Shown here: piece by piece, positions 43,340-54,513 of the stretch | Position numbering within the stretch: the stretch's first letter is position 1 | Layout: the number at the start of each line of letters is the position of its first letter | Assembly: GCA_037355855.1 (NCBI GenBank) | Contig: CM074769.1 | Coordinates: 1,178,001-1,242,000, forward strand | Direction: 5' to 3' | DNA length: 64,000 nucleotides | From: Pseudo-nitzschia pungens | Lineage: Eukaryota > Bacillariophyta > Bacillariophyceae > Bacillariales > Bacillariaceae | The notes under the pieces: generated by a model | Told to the model about the DNA's origin: nothing | Databases searched by the model: none | What the model saw: the letters and a program-made list of their open reading frames with translations, nothing else | Made by a program: the position numbers and the translations under genes

Positions 43340-45656
43340 GTTCGTTTGCTTGCTCGAGGTAAAGAAGACTCTTGTTTTCCTCGGTCGGTCGGTCGGTCGG
43401 TTGAATTGCGTTGCGTTGAATTGCGTTGCCGCCGTCGCCGTTGCGGTTGCCGTTGCTATCGGGGTATCCTTTGGGAAATAATGTGTGTCGAATGGATGGA
43501 GTGGAATATAGAATGCAATGGAATGCAATGGAATATGGAATGGAAACGGTTGCAATGGGATGGGATGGAATGCGAAGCGATGGTGGCGTTGGCGGGACAA
43601 GTGTTTCTGACGATCGATCAATCTCAATCAAAATGGGGTCTCATCAAAACAATCGTTTGTTTGTTCGATCGTCGGTTTGGAAAAATGCCGTGCAGTGGTC
43701 GGCGGGCTCCGACCGAAAGCAGTTGCAGTTAGATTCTTACTTTCGTTGTACCAGTAAATTAGTGTTTGTTTCTTCGCGTTCGTTCATGGATGGATATACA
43801 TGATGTGCAGATTGCAGATTGCAGATACGAGTACATGTACGATACAAGTAAGATTACAAGTACAAGTACAACAACGGACTAGACACGGAATGATTGTTTT
43901 CAGTCATACAATTAGTGAACCAATCAATCAAGCGGAGTACGGTACTCGTACACTTAGCGTGCAAGACTAGAAGACCTCTGTTCTCATTTTAGAAGAAGAA
44001 CGACTCAAGGTTTCTTCAAGATGTCAATTGAACAGTGGTGTTAAGTGATGGTCGAAGAACAAGAGTTCGTACTACTTTTACGGTTTCGATGGTTCGACTT
44101 TTCATTGAGGACCATTGGAGTCTTTTCGATAAGATTACCGTAATCCGCCTGGTGGTGTTCCGGGGACAGAGGACGATTGCCGGAGAGTAAGTTATGGTAA
44201 AACCTTACCACTTCTCGTACGAACGGTAGGTAAAATAATAATGATCTTACACGTGACCAATAATTGCGGGTACAGTAAGTTACAGTACCGTACGGTAGGA
44301 TCCGTTGCGTAACGTGAAATGTGTCCATTTTCCGTGTTCCTCTTCCGGATGCACGATGCACACACGGTACGTAACGCACGTAATTACGTGTGAGAGTACG
44401 CGTAACCTTACTTGTAGTACCAGGTGCACCGAAACGTGCCGCACGAAAGATTTTGATTTGATTCATTGCTCCCAGACGTGCATGTGTCAAGCGAGACGTG
44501 CAGGGATGCCGGGGAGCAAACTCTTTGGGACGGTCGCTTGTTGCCTCACACGTTTCCCATCGTAGATGATTCATTGCTCTTGCCAATGTGTTTTGATTGC
44601 GACACCCCAAATATTGGTGAAATGCAGTGTTACAACCCAAACAATCCAACGCAATGCAAAGCAATGCCATGCAATCAACATCAGCATCAGCATCAAACGG
44701 TGCCCCCGATTACTGTTTCCGATTGGCAGACAAGCCCGTCAAAAGTGACGCCGCGCGTTCCCGGTGCGGGAATTTTTTCGGGAAGGAATGACCTTTTCGT
44801 TTCCCGTGTCGCGGTCTTTTCTTTCTCCGGTGAGCGATTCGTCTCCGAATGCATTGGCATTGGCATCGCCCATGGGCGTCGATGGAAAGCAAGATCGGTT
44901 CGAAAATAGTGCTTTGGCAAAACCAATGACGAACGAAAACATCCCGCGACCCGGAGCTCGAACGATGTGACGAATGTTGGGACACGCAGAAAATCTCAAG
45001 CTTGGTGGTTAACTAACTAGGTTGTAAAGGGCTCTTCCCCGATCCTTAGATTTCGCCGTGAGCGCAAACCGGAGTGGGATACGAGCTGTCCCGTACTATC
45101 ATTGTTTGGTCTGCAGAGGATCCCATCGATGACAGGAAAGAAGCATGTATCCAACCGGAAGATGATGCGCTATCCGTTGTTGTGTTTGCCGTAGATTGCA
45201 GCAGCAAAACCACACCAACGAGGACATGTACCTATACCCATCTATCCGAAGAAAGAACCGATCTGCACCGAGCCATTGCAGAGGTTTGTTGTGACGGTCG
45301 ATCGATGGAACTTGACATCGTACGTCCGTTCTGGAGGAGGCGGAGTCATGTTGTTGGAGTGCGCGACGCAAAGGGAGGTTGCATTCTTCTCATCTGACAC
45401 CACAATTTTTGTGACTGCGCTCGGTCTATCAGCATCGACCTCCTCGCGACTCGCTCTGTTTTGATTCGTCTTCTTTCGCTTCGCGTTTCGCTTCGTTTCG
45501 GTTTCTCTCGCTGACAAGAGTGAGTCGCTCCCCGAACTCGCCACCGCACCCCGAAGGAATGAATCGACCCGACCCGACCCATCTCGTTCTCGTTCGGTCG
45601 CACGACATTCGGCCCGACCAACTCGCTCATTCGCTCGCTCGGTAGTCCGAGACGGC
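43340..45656. other. Intergenic region, no supported gene
   Basis: Includes the CDPK promoter side with GGTCG and GAATGCAATG repeats (43380-43570), GTACAAGTA words (43830-43875) and GTAAGGTTAC words (44180-44420). Several open frames on both strands (for example 44041-44670 minus and 45074-45397 plus) overlap each other and show no domain, so none is called. Confidence 0.45.
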
Positions 45657-46865
45657 TCACCGCAGCCCGAACCACCCGAGAAGGTCCCGGAGCGCGTCGA
45701 ATTCCACGTGCTCGAGGTGGATCTCGGCCCACAGAGACCCCGCCAGGCCCGCCAGCAACCAGGCCACCACCCTCGGATACCACTCGTGAGGCTGGCCGGC
45801 GACCACGATCCAGGCGGCGTGGGTCCAGTAGGCGTGAACGAGGCCGAACCGCCGGGAGGTCGCCCCGAGGCGCACCGAAAGCGTCCAGGCCCATGGGGAG
45901 GACCGGCCCACCCGGACGGCGTATCCCAGAGCGGCGGCCGCGAGCGATGCGTGGCCCGAGAGCGTCCTGCGCCAGCGGGTGTGGCCGGGAACGATGCGCC
46001 CCGCCAGGGCGTTGGATCCCCCGCCGATTCCCAGGACCAGGACCAGCACCGCCAACGCGTAATCGGCGGACTCGTTGCCGGTGGGACGGACCAGCCAGGA
46101 GGAACGACGGAACCTCGGGAGGAGCCGGTCGACTTCCACCAGGCAGGGGTAGACGCAGAAATTCTGGGCGACCAGGTCGCGGAACAGGGTCGTTCCGGTG
46201 GTGCTCCACAGTACCGAGGTGACCAGATCGTTGACCGGGGTGATCGGGGTCACCGCGAGGACCCGCAGAAAAGCCGGAAACCGGGGGCAACAGAATTTCC
46301 ACGCCGCCGAGAGGATCAAGCACGCGCAGAGGAAGCGATGGGCGACAAAGACGCGGTCTTCGGCCAGCGCCGCGCCGTAGTTCCGGGCAATCGTTCGATA
46401 GCGGTCGATCCGGCTCTTGTAGCCGTAGCCGTAGCCGTTCCCGTTGGCGCCGCCCTGGTGTCTCACGTTGTAGTCCCACGGAAAGAGGGGCTTGCGGTGG
46501 CACAGATTGTCCGCGAGGTTCGCGCAGAGTTCCCCGACCGAGGCGTCGGCAAAGGTGCATACCTCCCATTGCTTCCGCAACCCAAACAGCGTGACCCCCT
46601 CGATGGTTTCCTCCAGGGAAAAGATGCCGTAGTTGGTGGTCCGGGGCCTTCCGGAGCGCCACTGGGACCGCGGCGTCGTCCAACCCGGGAATCGATTGGA
46701 TGGATTGGTGACCCACAGCACGAGGATCGGCGCCAGGAGCACGGCCACTCGTTTCCACTCGACAAAGGTCCGGAGGGGAGCCGTAAAGCCTCGATACGGT
46801 TCGCGGCCATCGCGGCCATCGCGGAGGACGCGTCCCTCGTGAATGTAGACGGGTCGGTACGGCAT
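45657..46865 (-). CDS. Multipass membrane protein of unknown family
   Basis: 402 aa from the ATG giving MPYRPVYIHEG; the frame extends upstream but the added region contains AATGCAATGG-type repeats. About six hydrophobic segments: VAVLLAPILVLWV (about 38-52), FLCACLILSAAWKF, AVTPITPVNDLVTSVLW, YALAVLVLVLGIGGG, an Ala-rich HASLAAAALGYAV segment, and VVAWLLAGLAGSLWAEIH. The early region has FSLEETIEGVTLFGLRKQWE and Cys-rich GELCANLADNLCH. The GGGS and later His residues recall rhomboid-type proteins only loosely, and I do not assign that family. The opposite strand is also open over more than 400 codons, but only this strand gives sensible hydrophobic periodicity. Confidence 0.6.
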   Translation of the reverse strand: MPYRPVYIHEGRVLRDGRDGREPYRGFTAPLRTFVEWKRVAVLLAPILVLWVTNPSNRFPGWTTPRSQWRSGRPRTTNYGIFSLEETIEGVTLFGLRKQWEVCTFADASVGELCANLADNLCHRKPLFPWDYNVRHQGGANGNGYGYGYKSRIDRYRTIARNYGAALAEDRVFVAHRFLCACLILSAAWKFCCPRFPAFLRVLAVTPITPVNDLVTSVLWSTTGTTLFRDLVAQNFCVYPCLVEVDRLLPRFRRSSWLVRPTGNESADYALAVLVLVLGIGGGSNALAGRIVPGHTRWRRTLSGHASLAAAALGYAVRVGRSSPWAWTLSVRLGATSRRFGLVHAYWTHAAWIVVAGQPHEWYPRVVAWLLAGLAGSLWAEIHLEHVEFDALRDLLGWFGLR

Positions 46866-47872
46866 CGATGCTTTCAAACAACTGCGAAATGCGGTGAGGT
46901 GGCTATTCCTTCGCTCCGGATTGGATTGGAATGCAATGGAATGCAATGCAATGCAATGGAACGTTGCGAATGCGGGAAAGAGTTGACCTGTGGAACCTTC
47001 GACAATGGAGATGGGAGTCGCTAGGTTTCTTTTGTTGAACTCTTGGGAACGGCACGAAAGGCGTACGCGCTTGCGTCTTTCCAAGTGCGAATAGGAAAAA
47101 TTGTTCAATCGCAATTCACAATGCTCTTCCTTCTTCGTTCATCGTGGAATTGACTTGCGTAAGATTACGGTAAATAAATTAAAATTTATCGGTAAGGTTA
47201 CGGTACGTAACTCAAAATTCAAGTTTGAATTATTTTTGAACTCGTGCTAACTAAACGCATCTCATCAAAGTGACAAGTTTTTTTTGACATTTGGCAGTTC
47301 CGGTCTCACTCCGAGGAATCTTAGGAACTAGCTTAGGCGCGTCCACCCCCATTGTCGTAAAAAACCTTACTTTCAACTTGTTAGTGGATCCTTCGAACCT
47401 CGAACCCCCTCGGCCCCCTGCCTCGGCCATCATACCTACCGGTAGTAAGACCTTACCGTAGTTTGTTGTACATCGTACACTGTCGCACAGCACCGTGCTC
47501 TCTCTCTCAAGACTCCCAAACCTCATAGAACCATCAACTTTGACCATGAACAGGCCCTTTTAGCTGCGGCTACATGTTCTGGACTTTCGTGCCACACAAT
47601 TAAAAATCACGGAGAACGCGTAACTTACCCGCAAATAATACGTACCGGTACGAGTAACCTTACGTGAAGACCATTTCTCCTTCTCGAATCCAGAGCCCGC
47701 GAAGGCCGCCGTGAAAGGAACGCCGGAACGAAACAAGGGCATCGGATCGATTCGAATCCGGACCGAGTTGCGCACGAAATCTGCCGTAACAACAGCAGCA
47801 GCGGCAACAACAACAGCAACACCTGCATCAATAATACCAAGCGAAAGCAACCAAACAGCAAAAACGACAACC
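46866..47872. other. Divergent spacer, no supported gene
   Basis: Between the membrane protein (minus) and the SPF45-like gene (plus). Contains AATGCAATGG repeats (46925-46965), GTAAGGTTACGG words (47190-47210, 47430-47460) and CAGCAG/CAACAA runs just before the SPF45-like start. A minus frame at 47251-47547 has no support. Confidence 0.5.
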
Positions 47873-48961
47873 ATGTACGGAGGATTGTTTGGAGATCTTC
47901 CCTCGACCAAGAAGGACGCTTCGAAGGGCAGCAACGGCAGCGGCAACGGCAACAATGGTGACGACGGCAAGACATCCCGGGGATCCGGCCCTTCGGCTCG
48001 CGGGACAACTACCGGCACCGCCGATTCTCCTTCCAAACCGAAGCAGGCTAGCGCCTCGTTTTTCGCTCCACCGCGCCAGGCCTCGAGCAAGAACGCGAGC
48101 AAAAATCTGCTGCAAATGGTGGGAAAGTCCGGAACCACCATGGCGTTTGTTCCCGCCGCCGCACTCAAAGCGAAGCGAAAAAAGACCGTGTCGGTTTCCG
48201 AGGGTGGAAGCAACAACAACAGCAGCAGCAACAACAGCAGCAGCAACAACAACAGCAACAACGACAATCCGAAACGGATCCGATCGTCGTCCACCGGCAC
48301 CGATCATCCATCCTCGTCCTTTGCGGTAGTCGCAACGACCACTACCACGACTACCACGAGGATTTCTTCCTCCGACAGGGACGATCGGGCGAAGGAAGTG
48401 GTGGACATTCACGGCACCGGAGTGACCGCCAACATCGACGCCACCACCAACGCCACCACGAACCCTTTTTCGCCGGTCGCGCCGGGGGGACCCCTTAGCG
48501 ATTCCGAAGCCGAGGAAACCATCACCGACCCCTACGATCCGTACGTTCCCAACGATCTCCTGGACCACTGGGAACGACTTGCGGCCAAAAAACAGCGGGA
48601 GCACCTCGAGCGAGAGACCCGGGAGGCGCTGGAACAACAAAAGGCCATGCGCCGGCGGCTGGAGGAGGAACGATCGGAGCTCCTCCAGAGAGCGACAGCG
48701 ACATCGACAGCGACGGTGGGGATTGGAAAGGGCCGCGGGCGGGGCCTCTCGAATCTCCCGGCGTGGCTGGTGGAACAGCAACGGGCCGGCGGCGAGGGAC
48801 CATCACCATCATCCCCCACGGCGGCGGCGGTGGGAGATCGTTCTCCGGCATTCGGTGCCATGGGACGCGGACGCGGACGTGGTGTCTCCAACCTCCCGGC
48901 GTGGTTGGTGGAACGGCAGCGACAGCAGCAGCAACAAGACGCCTCGGTCAACGGGCAGTGA
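47873..48961 (+). CDS. SPF45/RBM17-like protein lacking G-patch and RRM
   Basis: 362 aa from ATG. The start MYGGLFGDLP and a following SASFFAPPRQ segment match the beginning of plant SPF45 (DRT111; MLGGLYGDLP, then a FAPP segment). DPYDPYVPNDLLDHWERLAA (about residues 223-242) corresponds to the EYDP-x-x-PNDYEE motif, followed by a charged helix (KKQREHLERETREALEQQ) as in that family. SPF45 is a splicing factor used at 3' splice sites. Here the C-terminal G-patch and U2AF-homology RRM are absent. Instead there are two copies of GRGRG(L/V)SNLPAWLVE(Q/R)QR (around 285 and 340), and then a stop. Asn, Ser and Thr runs in the middle are low complexity. No G-patch is visible in any frame immediately downstream. 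Confidence 0.6.
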   Translation: MYGGLFGDLPSTKKDASKGSNGSGNGNNGDDGKTSRGSGPSARGTTTGTADSPSKPKQASASFFAPPRQASSKNASKNLLQMVGKSGTTMAFVPAAALKAKRKKTVSVSEGGSNNNSSSNNSSSNNNSNNDNPKRIRSSSTGTDHPSSSFAVVATTTTTTTTRISSSDRDDRAKEVVDIHGTGVTANIDATTNATTNPFSPVAPGGPLSDSEAEETITDPYDPYVPNDLLDHWERLAAKKQREHLERETREALEQQKAMRRRLEEERSELLQRATATSTATVGIGKGRGRGLSNLPAWLVEQQRAGGEGPSPSSPTAAAVGDRSPAFGAMGRGRGRGVSNLPAWLVERQRQQQQQDASVNGQ

Positions 48962-49682
48962 CGGCAACCGTGGGCCGGGCCCGCCGGGCCGGGGAGTAGC
49001 ACGAGCTCGGACCCGGAGACGCTGGGGCCGCAACTCCGGGGAAGGGGCGCGCGATTCGTTGGTGTGCCGCTCGGTGAAAAATCGCCGCCTCGGGTGGCGC
49101 GAGGCAACCCACGCGTGTCGCGTCGTCGATACAAACCGACACCGATTGGGGTTTCTGGCAGCGTTGCGCGATGAATGCTCGCAACCCGTCTGCCGCAACT
49201 CGGAGGAACGAACGATGCGCTTTCGAGGATGCAATGCGGAAGATACACTGCAATGCAACAATGCAGAGCGAAGCGCGATTCGGCACGGTGCGGTGCCGTT
49301 CCTTCCGGGGAGAGATGCTCGGCGCATGATTGGCAGGGATGGGGAAGGACACCCGACAAGCGTTCCGGAAATCACTTTTGTTTCGAATGGCGCACGCAAA
49401 CAAGCAAGCAAGCAAGCACACCGGATGGGCCTGCGGAAAACGCAACTCCGTCGCAGGGTGACATCGTCATCGGTGCTGGAGAGAAACCAAAACCAAAACC
49501 AAAACCAACCGAGATGAAATCCTAGACAAGTTGGGCTATTTTTTTGTTTGGGCATGCGACTTTTCGATTGGGTAGATACCATTACCGAATCCATTTTAAT
49601 TGCGAAAACGCAGCAGTCCGCCGTAACGTCACGCGATTGTAACCGTGCAGTAGCTCTATAATACTTCGTGATCGGCATCTTC
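48962..49682. other. Spacer between convergent genes, no supported gene
   Basis: Contains (GCAA)n near 49400-49420 and (AAACC)n near 49485-49510. Long overlapping open frames on both strands here reflect GC-rich composition and have no recognisable domains. Confidence 0.5.
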
Positions 49683-50930
49683 TTAGAGCAGCAGGTGGTA
49701 TTCGACGCCCAAAAATCGCAGAAAGGCCGTCTGGATGGCAAAGGCCGAGGGCACCGCTAGCAAAAAGGGAACCGCCGGAAACTCCCGCGCCACCGAATCC
49801 CAGGACTGCCGGCCGTCCAGCACGGCTCCCAGGGGGAGAAAGGAGGTTTGATCGTAAAAGTCCCTCAGCAAAACCGCGCTCGCGGTCCCGCTCGTCTCCG
49901 CGAAGGTCGTCCCGACCGACCCCTCCTCCCTCAGCACCCGCAGGTCCTGGCAGTAGCAGCCCGCGATCGCGTAGACCGAGAGCCCCCCGAACAAGATCGC
50001 GTCCGCGAGCCTTCCCCCCGCCAGGAACGCCGTCGCGAGGCCCCACGGAACGACCGGAAGGATCAACGGGTGGCGGGTGATCCGGGTCAGGCCCCTCGGA
50101 TCGAACTTCAGCGCGTCGTCCCGGGCGATCCCCAGGATTGTGTTTCCGGCCGGCACGCCATCCGCTCCGCTGCCGCTTGCTTCGTCTCCGGTTTGGGCGC
50201 GAAAGGACGGCATGAGTCCCAGCGGCGATGCGTTGACCAGAGAGGCCAGGGAAAAGGCCCCCGAAAGAGTAGCGATCGCGTAGCTCAACGCAATCGCCAG
50301 CGTCTCGCGGCTGCCAATGCTGCTGCTGTCAAAAAGGGATCCCAGATCGATGCCGCACGCCGAGGGTTCGCCGCAGAACCCCAGATAGATGGAAAAGGCC
50401 GACCCCAGCGTCGCAAACGAGACCAGCGTGTAAAACATCCGGTAGAACTGGCGCCCGGCGGTTTCGACGTCCGGAAACAATTCGTTGGTTCCCGACGAGT
50501 CGCCGGGCCACGAGTCGGGAAGCCGCAGCCTCCCCGTTCCGACGATCCCCAGGACGTCGCCGGCGAGAAAGCCGCCAAAGACGTCGGTGATGAGGACTCG
50601 TCGGATCGCGGACATGCCGATGTGCGACGAGGCGAACGCCGCGACCCAGATCAGCAGGGAACGCAGCGATTCGGAATCGTCCGGTGCGTGTGAAGCGGGA
50701 AGCGCGCGGAGCTGGGCGCTGGCGGGCCTCGCGGGGCTTCCCGCCCTCGTTCCGGCGTGACCACCGCGGCGACACCGTTCGCGCGGTGTCGACGGTTCGG
50801 AATTCCGACCGGCGGTTTCGATGCCGTAGGGCCTTCGGGCCGGCTTCGATCCATGGAAGCAATAGGCATCTCCAAAGCCCAATCGATATTCGCCCAGTGA
50901 AAGAACGAGCAGCACAGCGAGCTTCCACAT
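49683..50930 (-). CDS. NnrU / Z-ISO (15-cis-zeta-carotene isomerase)-like membrane protein
   Basis: 415 aa from the ATG giving MWKLAVLLVLSLGEYRLG, a signal peptide with a DAYCF junction that loosely resembles diatom plastid signals. The mature part has several membrane helices. NnrU-type motifs are ASSHIGMSAIRR (about residues 112-123), YRMFYTLVSFATLGSAF, and DPRGLTRITRHPLILPVVPW (about 285-305) followed by FGGLSVYAIAGC. In Z-ISO the equivalent His residues bind heme b and the enzyme isomerises a central double bond of zeta-carotene in plastids. NnrU homologues occur in bacteria with other roles, so carotenoid function is likely but not proven. It ends with FLGVEYHLLL. Confidence 0.7.
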   Translation of the reverse strand: MWKLAVLLVLSLGEYRLGFGDAYCFHGSKPARRPYGIETAGRNSEPSTPRERCRRGGHAGTRAGSPARPASAQLRALPASHAPDDSESLRSLLIWVAAFASSHIGMSAIRRVLITDVFGGFLAGDVLGIVGTGRLRLPDSWPGDSSGTNELFPDVETAGRQFYRMFYTLVSFATLGSAFSIYLGFCGEPSACGIDLGSLFDSSSIGSRETLAIALSYAIATLSGAFSLASLVNASPLGLMPSFRAQTGDEASGSGADGVPAGNTILGIARDDALKFDPRGLTRITRHPLILPVVPWGLATAFLAGGRLADAILFGGLSVYAIAGCYCQDLRVLREEGSVGTTFAETSGTASAVLLRDFYDQTSFLPLGAVLDGRQSWDSVAREFPAVPFLLAVPSAFAIQTAFLRFLGVEYHLLL

Positions 50931-51786
50931 CGAGCGGATGCTAGTACCCCGTCCGCAGTGCTTTGCGATCATTGGAGGCGAATCCCGCAGGGTTGCAAAT
51001 CGACTCAGAAACCGGGATGGATATTGCAGACAGTAAATCTTACAAGAATTCGATACTGCGTTTGGTCTATTCTATTCCCTCGTCAATTGTCCGCCCATCT
51101 GTTTCGGATTTTCAGCGCGTCTCGGTGTGCTGATTGCAGAAACTTTCGTGTCGTGATGTGTGTGATGTGTGTCTCATCTGATGGATCATCGGATGACGAT
51201 GAACAAAACCTCCCATTCGCGCAAAAAGATGGAAGAATTTTTTGATGACGACGAGTTGCTCGGACTGGGACGGGATTGGAACGGTAGATTGATTTTTTGA
51301 GATGATTGATTCGTCACTTTTTCCTGTTTTCTCCTGGGTATGAGTCCATACATACTATATATACATAATATGATGTACTTTTCTTGGTAGTACCATCCTC
51401 GTGGTATGAGTATCACCATCGGTACGTACGTAAGTAAGACTTACTCGGACATTGCTGTAGTTTTGGACTGGGAGTCGCGATTGTATCCTTGTTCTTAGTA
51501 ATCTTAGTACTTGCGTTACTTAGGGGTACGACAATCAGTTATCAGCCATCAACCATGATTTCCAATTATTTTCTGTCACTCCTTTGCCTCGAGGAAAATA
51601 CTGTTCGAATGTATCGGACAGGATGAGGATGAGGATACCAGGTACACGTTAGACTGGTGCGAACAATACGAATACCACTGTGATTGTTTATGCTTGCGAT
51701 CATTCATTGAGGTATCCTCGATTGGTCTGCCCTTGACGACTGTTTTCCGGCATGCAGCCTTCTCTCCGCTGCTGCAACAATAATCG
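50931..51786. other. Divergent spacer with probable promoters
   Basis: Between the Z-ISO-like gene (minus) and PUS10 (plus). AT-rich at about 51290-51380 with CGTACGTAAGTAAG at 51422. No further gene seen. Confidence 0.5.
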
Positions 51787-53851
51787 ATGAATCCTCCCAG
51801 TGGTGCCACGGACGAAGAGCGTTGCGGTGGCTCCAAGCGCGACGTCGAAGAACAACACGGAGATGGCTCCACCTATTCCGATGCTCTTCGACTCTGCTGT
51901 TCGAAATGTCGCGGCTACCTCAAGGCAAACAACGAAGATTTGGGGGAAACTCGGACCAAGCAAGCCCCGACCGGTTGTTGGTTGTGCCTGGGTTTGTGGC
52001 GGGAGCGGGATGACACCGCGGAGGAAGCCGAAAAAGCAGCAACGCGGGGAACATTCCGTTTGGGCGAGGCGCTCGACGAGGCCTGCCGCCCGTACGGAGG
52101 CATCGGAAAAGCGAGCGGCAACCGCTTCGGTCGATTGCCCAACCAGACACACACCGTAACGCTGTCCGGGGATTTGCGCCTTCGTTACGAGTGGCTCGCG
52201 TCCCGCCCGTCGTCTCCGACTTGCCTTCCGTTTTCCATCTTTCTGCGAGATCTAAAACAGCACCTGCACTCTCGAATCAAATCCGTTATTGACAATGACA
52301 ACGACAACAACAACAACAAAAACAACAATGGAAATGAAACCAACAACGATTCCAATGCCGAATCCGAGGAAACCTCTCGGTCGTGGATTCGAGAACATCG
52401 CGAGGTATTCGAAGAGGAAGAGCAAGGGTGTCTGACGATTCATTTGCTGTGTCTTCCGCCCAAGGACTATCCCATGGCCCGAGCGCTGAGCAAATTCATG
52501 GAAAACAGCACCAAGAACAGCAAGAACAAGAGGCAACGGAATCGATACAACAAACGGCAAAAATGCGGTCCCTTCACGACGCAGGGAGGCGATCCCCGAC
52601 AAAATCTAGAAGTTCGATTGCGATCCGACGGGTACGAATGGATTTCCCTCTCGACCGCCGAGGAATTGGCGTCGTCGTTCTCTTCGTCGCAACCATCGAC
52701 CCCGGAGTCTATCTTTTTCGCGGACAGCACCGAGTCCGCTCCGGCAATGAAAATGGAATACAAGGTGGCGGTCTTCCGGAGGCCCATGTATCTGTACGGG
52801 TACTATACCAAATCACGACGAGACGTGTCCCAGTCGCCCTTTGTGGTCGTGAGAGAAAAATCTTCGCCGCCCACCACGGCAATTGCAGAGGGTGCGTCCA
52901 TTTCGAGCCAGGAACGCGGCGCCGATGCCGATGCGAACGGGGAAGGCAGCGGCAAAAGTTCGATCCCACCCAAAAAAGAAGCAGGAGACTCTGGGCGTAA
53001 CGTCGGTAGAAGAGCAAATCTGTGCACCGATTCGGAACATGTTGGGAGTATCGACCCGGAACAATCTCAGTGTGCCGGAGTCCGGTGATGGAACCGCAAC
53101 GAACAGCAGCCTTGGTGGAGGTGTCTTGTACGGCATGATCAAGTTCCACGCATCGGGGAGAGAAGACATGGACGTGAGAATGCTCGTCCGATCCGATTCA
53201 CCCACGTGTCACGGACGACCCTTTTGCGTCCAAATCATAGACTCTTTGAGACCCATCGTGTCCGCGGATCAATTGATCCGTTTGATCGAGACGATAAACC
53301 ATGCGGGGGTCGAAACAAAAGCAACAATTGCGGAAGCACCCGAACGCGAATCGCCTCGTCGCAACGGAGTTTGCTACTATGGAAAGAATCCCCTCGGGGT
53401 CGGAATTTCTCCCACCGTCTTTCGACCCGTTCGAGCAGCCGTTTTTTCCGGCCTCCAGGGAGACACGGAATCGAAGACGAAGCACTACGGATGTTTTTGC
53501 TGGTCGAAGATCGCTCTTCCATTCGACGGCGGTGGCGGAAACGATTTGACGTCCATCATTTTCAAGGATGCGGTCTTCCCACTAACGATACGGCAGAAGA
53601 CACCGCTTCGGGTTCTGCACCGTCGAACGAACTCGGTGCGAGAACGCAATATTTTGCAAGCCAGGGCTACGCGGATCGACGATCACCACTTTCGGCTGGA
53701 AGTTAGCACGCAGGCCGGCACGTATGTGAAGGAATTTGTTTCCGGTGATTTCGGTAGAACCGTACCGAGCGTCTCGTCTCTCATGGGATGCAAAACAAAT
53801 TTGTTGAAACTGGATTGCGAGGGCATCGAAATTCCTCTTTCTGATTCATAA
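51787..53851 (+). CDS. PUS10: tRNA pseudouridine synthase Pus10
   Basis: Exons 51787-52848 and 52985-53851 join across a 136-bp GT-AG intron in phase 0, giving 642 aa; without the splice the second half would be out of frame. The N-terminus has Cys pairs (CCSKC and CWLCL) for the zinc-binding THUMP-like domain of Pus10, and an Asn/Asp-rich insertion around 175-195. The family signature PMYLYGYYTKSRRDVSQSPF leads into the catalytic part: TSVEEQICAPI, HASGREDMDVRM with the catalytic Asp (about 415-417), then RRTNSVRERNIL and AGTYVKEFVSGDFGRTVPS. Pus10 makes pseudouridine 54/55 in the T-loop of tRNAs in archaea and eukaryotes. Location could be nuclear or cytosolic. Confidence 0.9.
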
Positions 53852-54513
53852 TAAAAGGCCTGGGGGAATCGAATTGCAAGTTGCAGCGGCTCGTTCTGCT
53901 TCTGTCAATAAGGGACTGCACTTCGATAGTGTCTCAAAATGAACGAGTTTCTCTCGGCGCCACTGGAGCACCGAAAGGCAATAACGAAGATAAATACTCG
54001 GCCGCATCATTCGATGCCTTCACATGAGTTGCAATGAATTGTAATAGCGTTGCCGTCGCCCGATCCGATAGCCCAGAATCAATTGCGTGAAATTATCGGA
54101 AATATGAAGAGAATCTACATCGACTGCGCGGATGCCGATGAGTTTGCGCAAAACAACGATCGACAACGAAGGGCCAAAACTGGAGAACGCAAGTTTTCGA
54201 TTGACCTTGGTTTCACCTGGATTGTCGGTGCGCCGAGAGAACATGCAGCAAGACAAAATCAGCTTCTCCCTAGATGAAGAAGGTATAGGCCAATCGAATT
54301 ATAAAAATTAGCGCCTAAAGTATAGATGCCGTGCTTCTTTTTTCGAGTTCACTGGTTCTTTCGAAAGATTGATCCGTTGTCCTTTGACTTTGAATTCCAT
54401 GCCCTAGAACCAACAATCCAACACTGTGTTTGTCAAAGCTTACTACAGAACTATTGTTTTTTGGCTTTTCCAAAAGGCATCCATCTGGAATCGTCGATGT
54501 CTTTCGTCGGCAC
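53852..54513. other. Spacer between convergent genes
   Basis: 3' regions of PUS10 (plus) and of the lipase-like gene (minus). Small open frames have no recognisable features. Confidence 0.5.

Noticed and set aside
44041..44670. 209-codon minus frame
   Set aside because: No domain; it runs through spacer words and overlaps plus-strand frames of similar size.
45657..46865. Rhomboid protease assignment
   Set aside because: GGGS followed by distant His is only loosely similar; the GxSG and TM6 His context are not convincing.
45346..46881. 511-codon minus frame overlapping the membrane protein in another frame
   Set aside because: Arg/Gly/Pro-rich shadow frame; the frame called has hydrophobic segments with membrane periodicity.
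45708..47024. 438-codon plus-strand open frame
   Set aside because: It is antisense to the multipass membrane protein, rich in Arg, Gly and Pro without domain pattern, and explained by GC-rich composition.
47560..48781. Long minus frames opposite the SPF45-like gene
   Set aside because: Leu, Ser and Val runs are the complement of Asn/Ser/Thr codon repeats on the plus strand.
48809..49741. 310-codon minus frame next to the SPF45-like gene
   Set aside because: It overlaps the coding 3' end of the SPF45-like gene and repetitive spacer; no recognisable domain.
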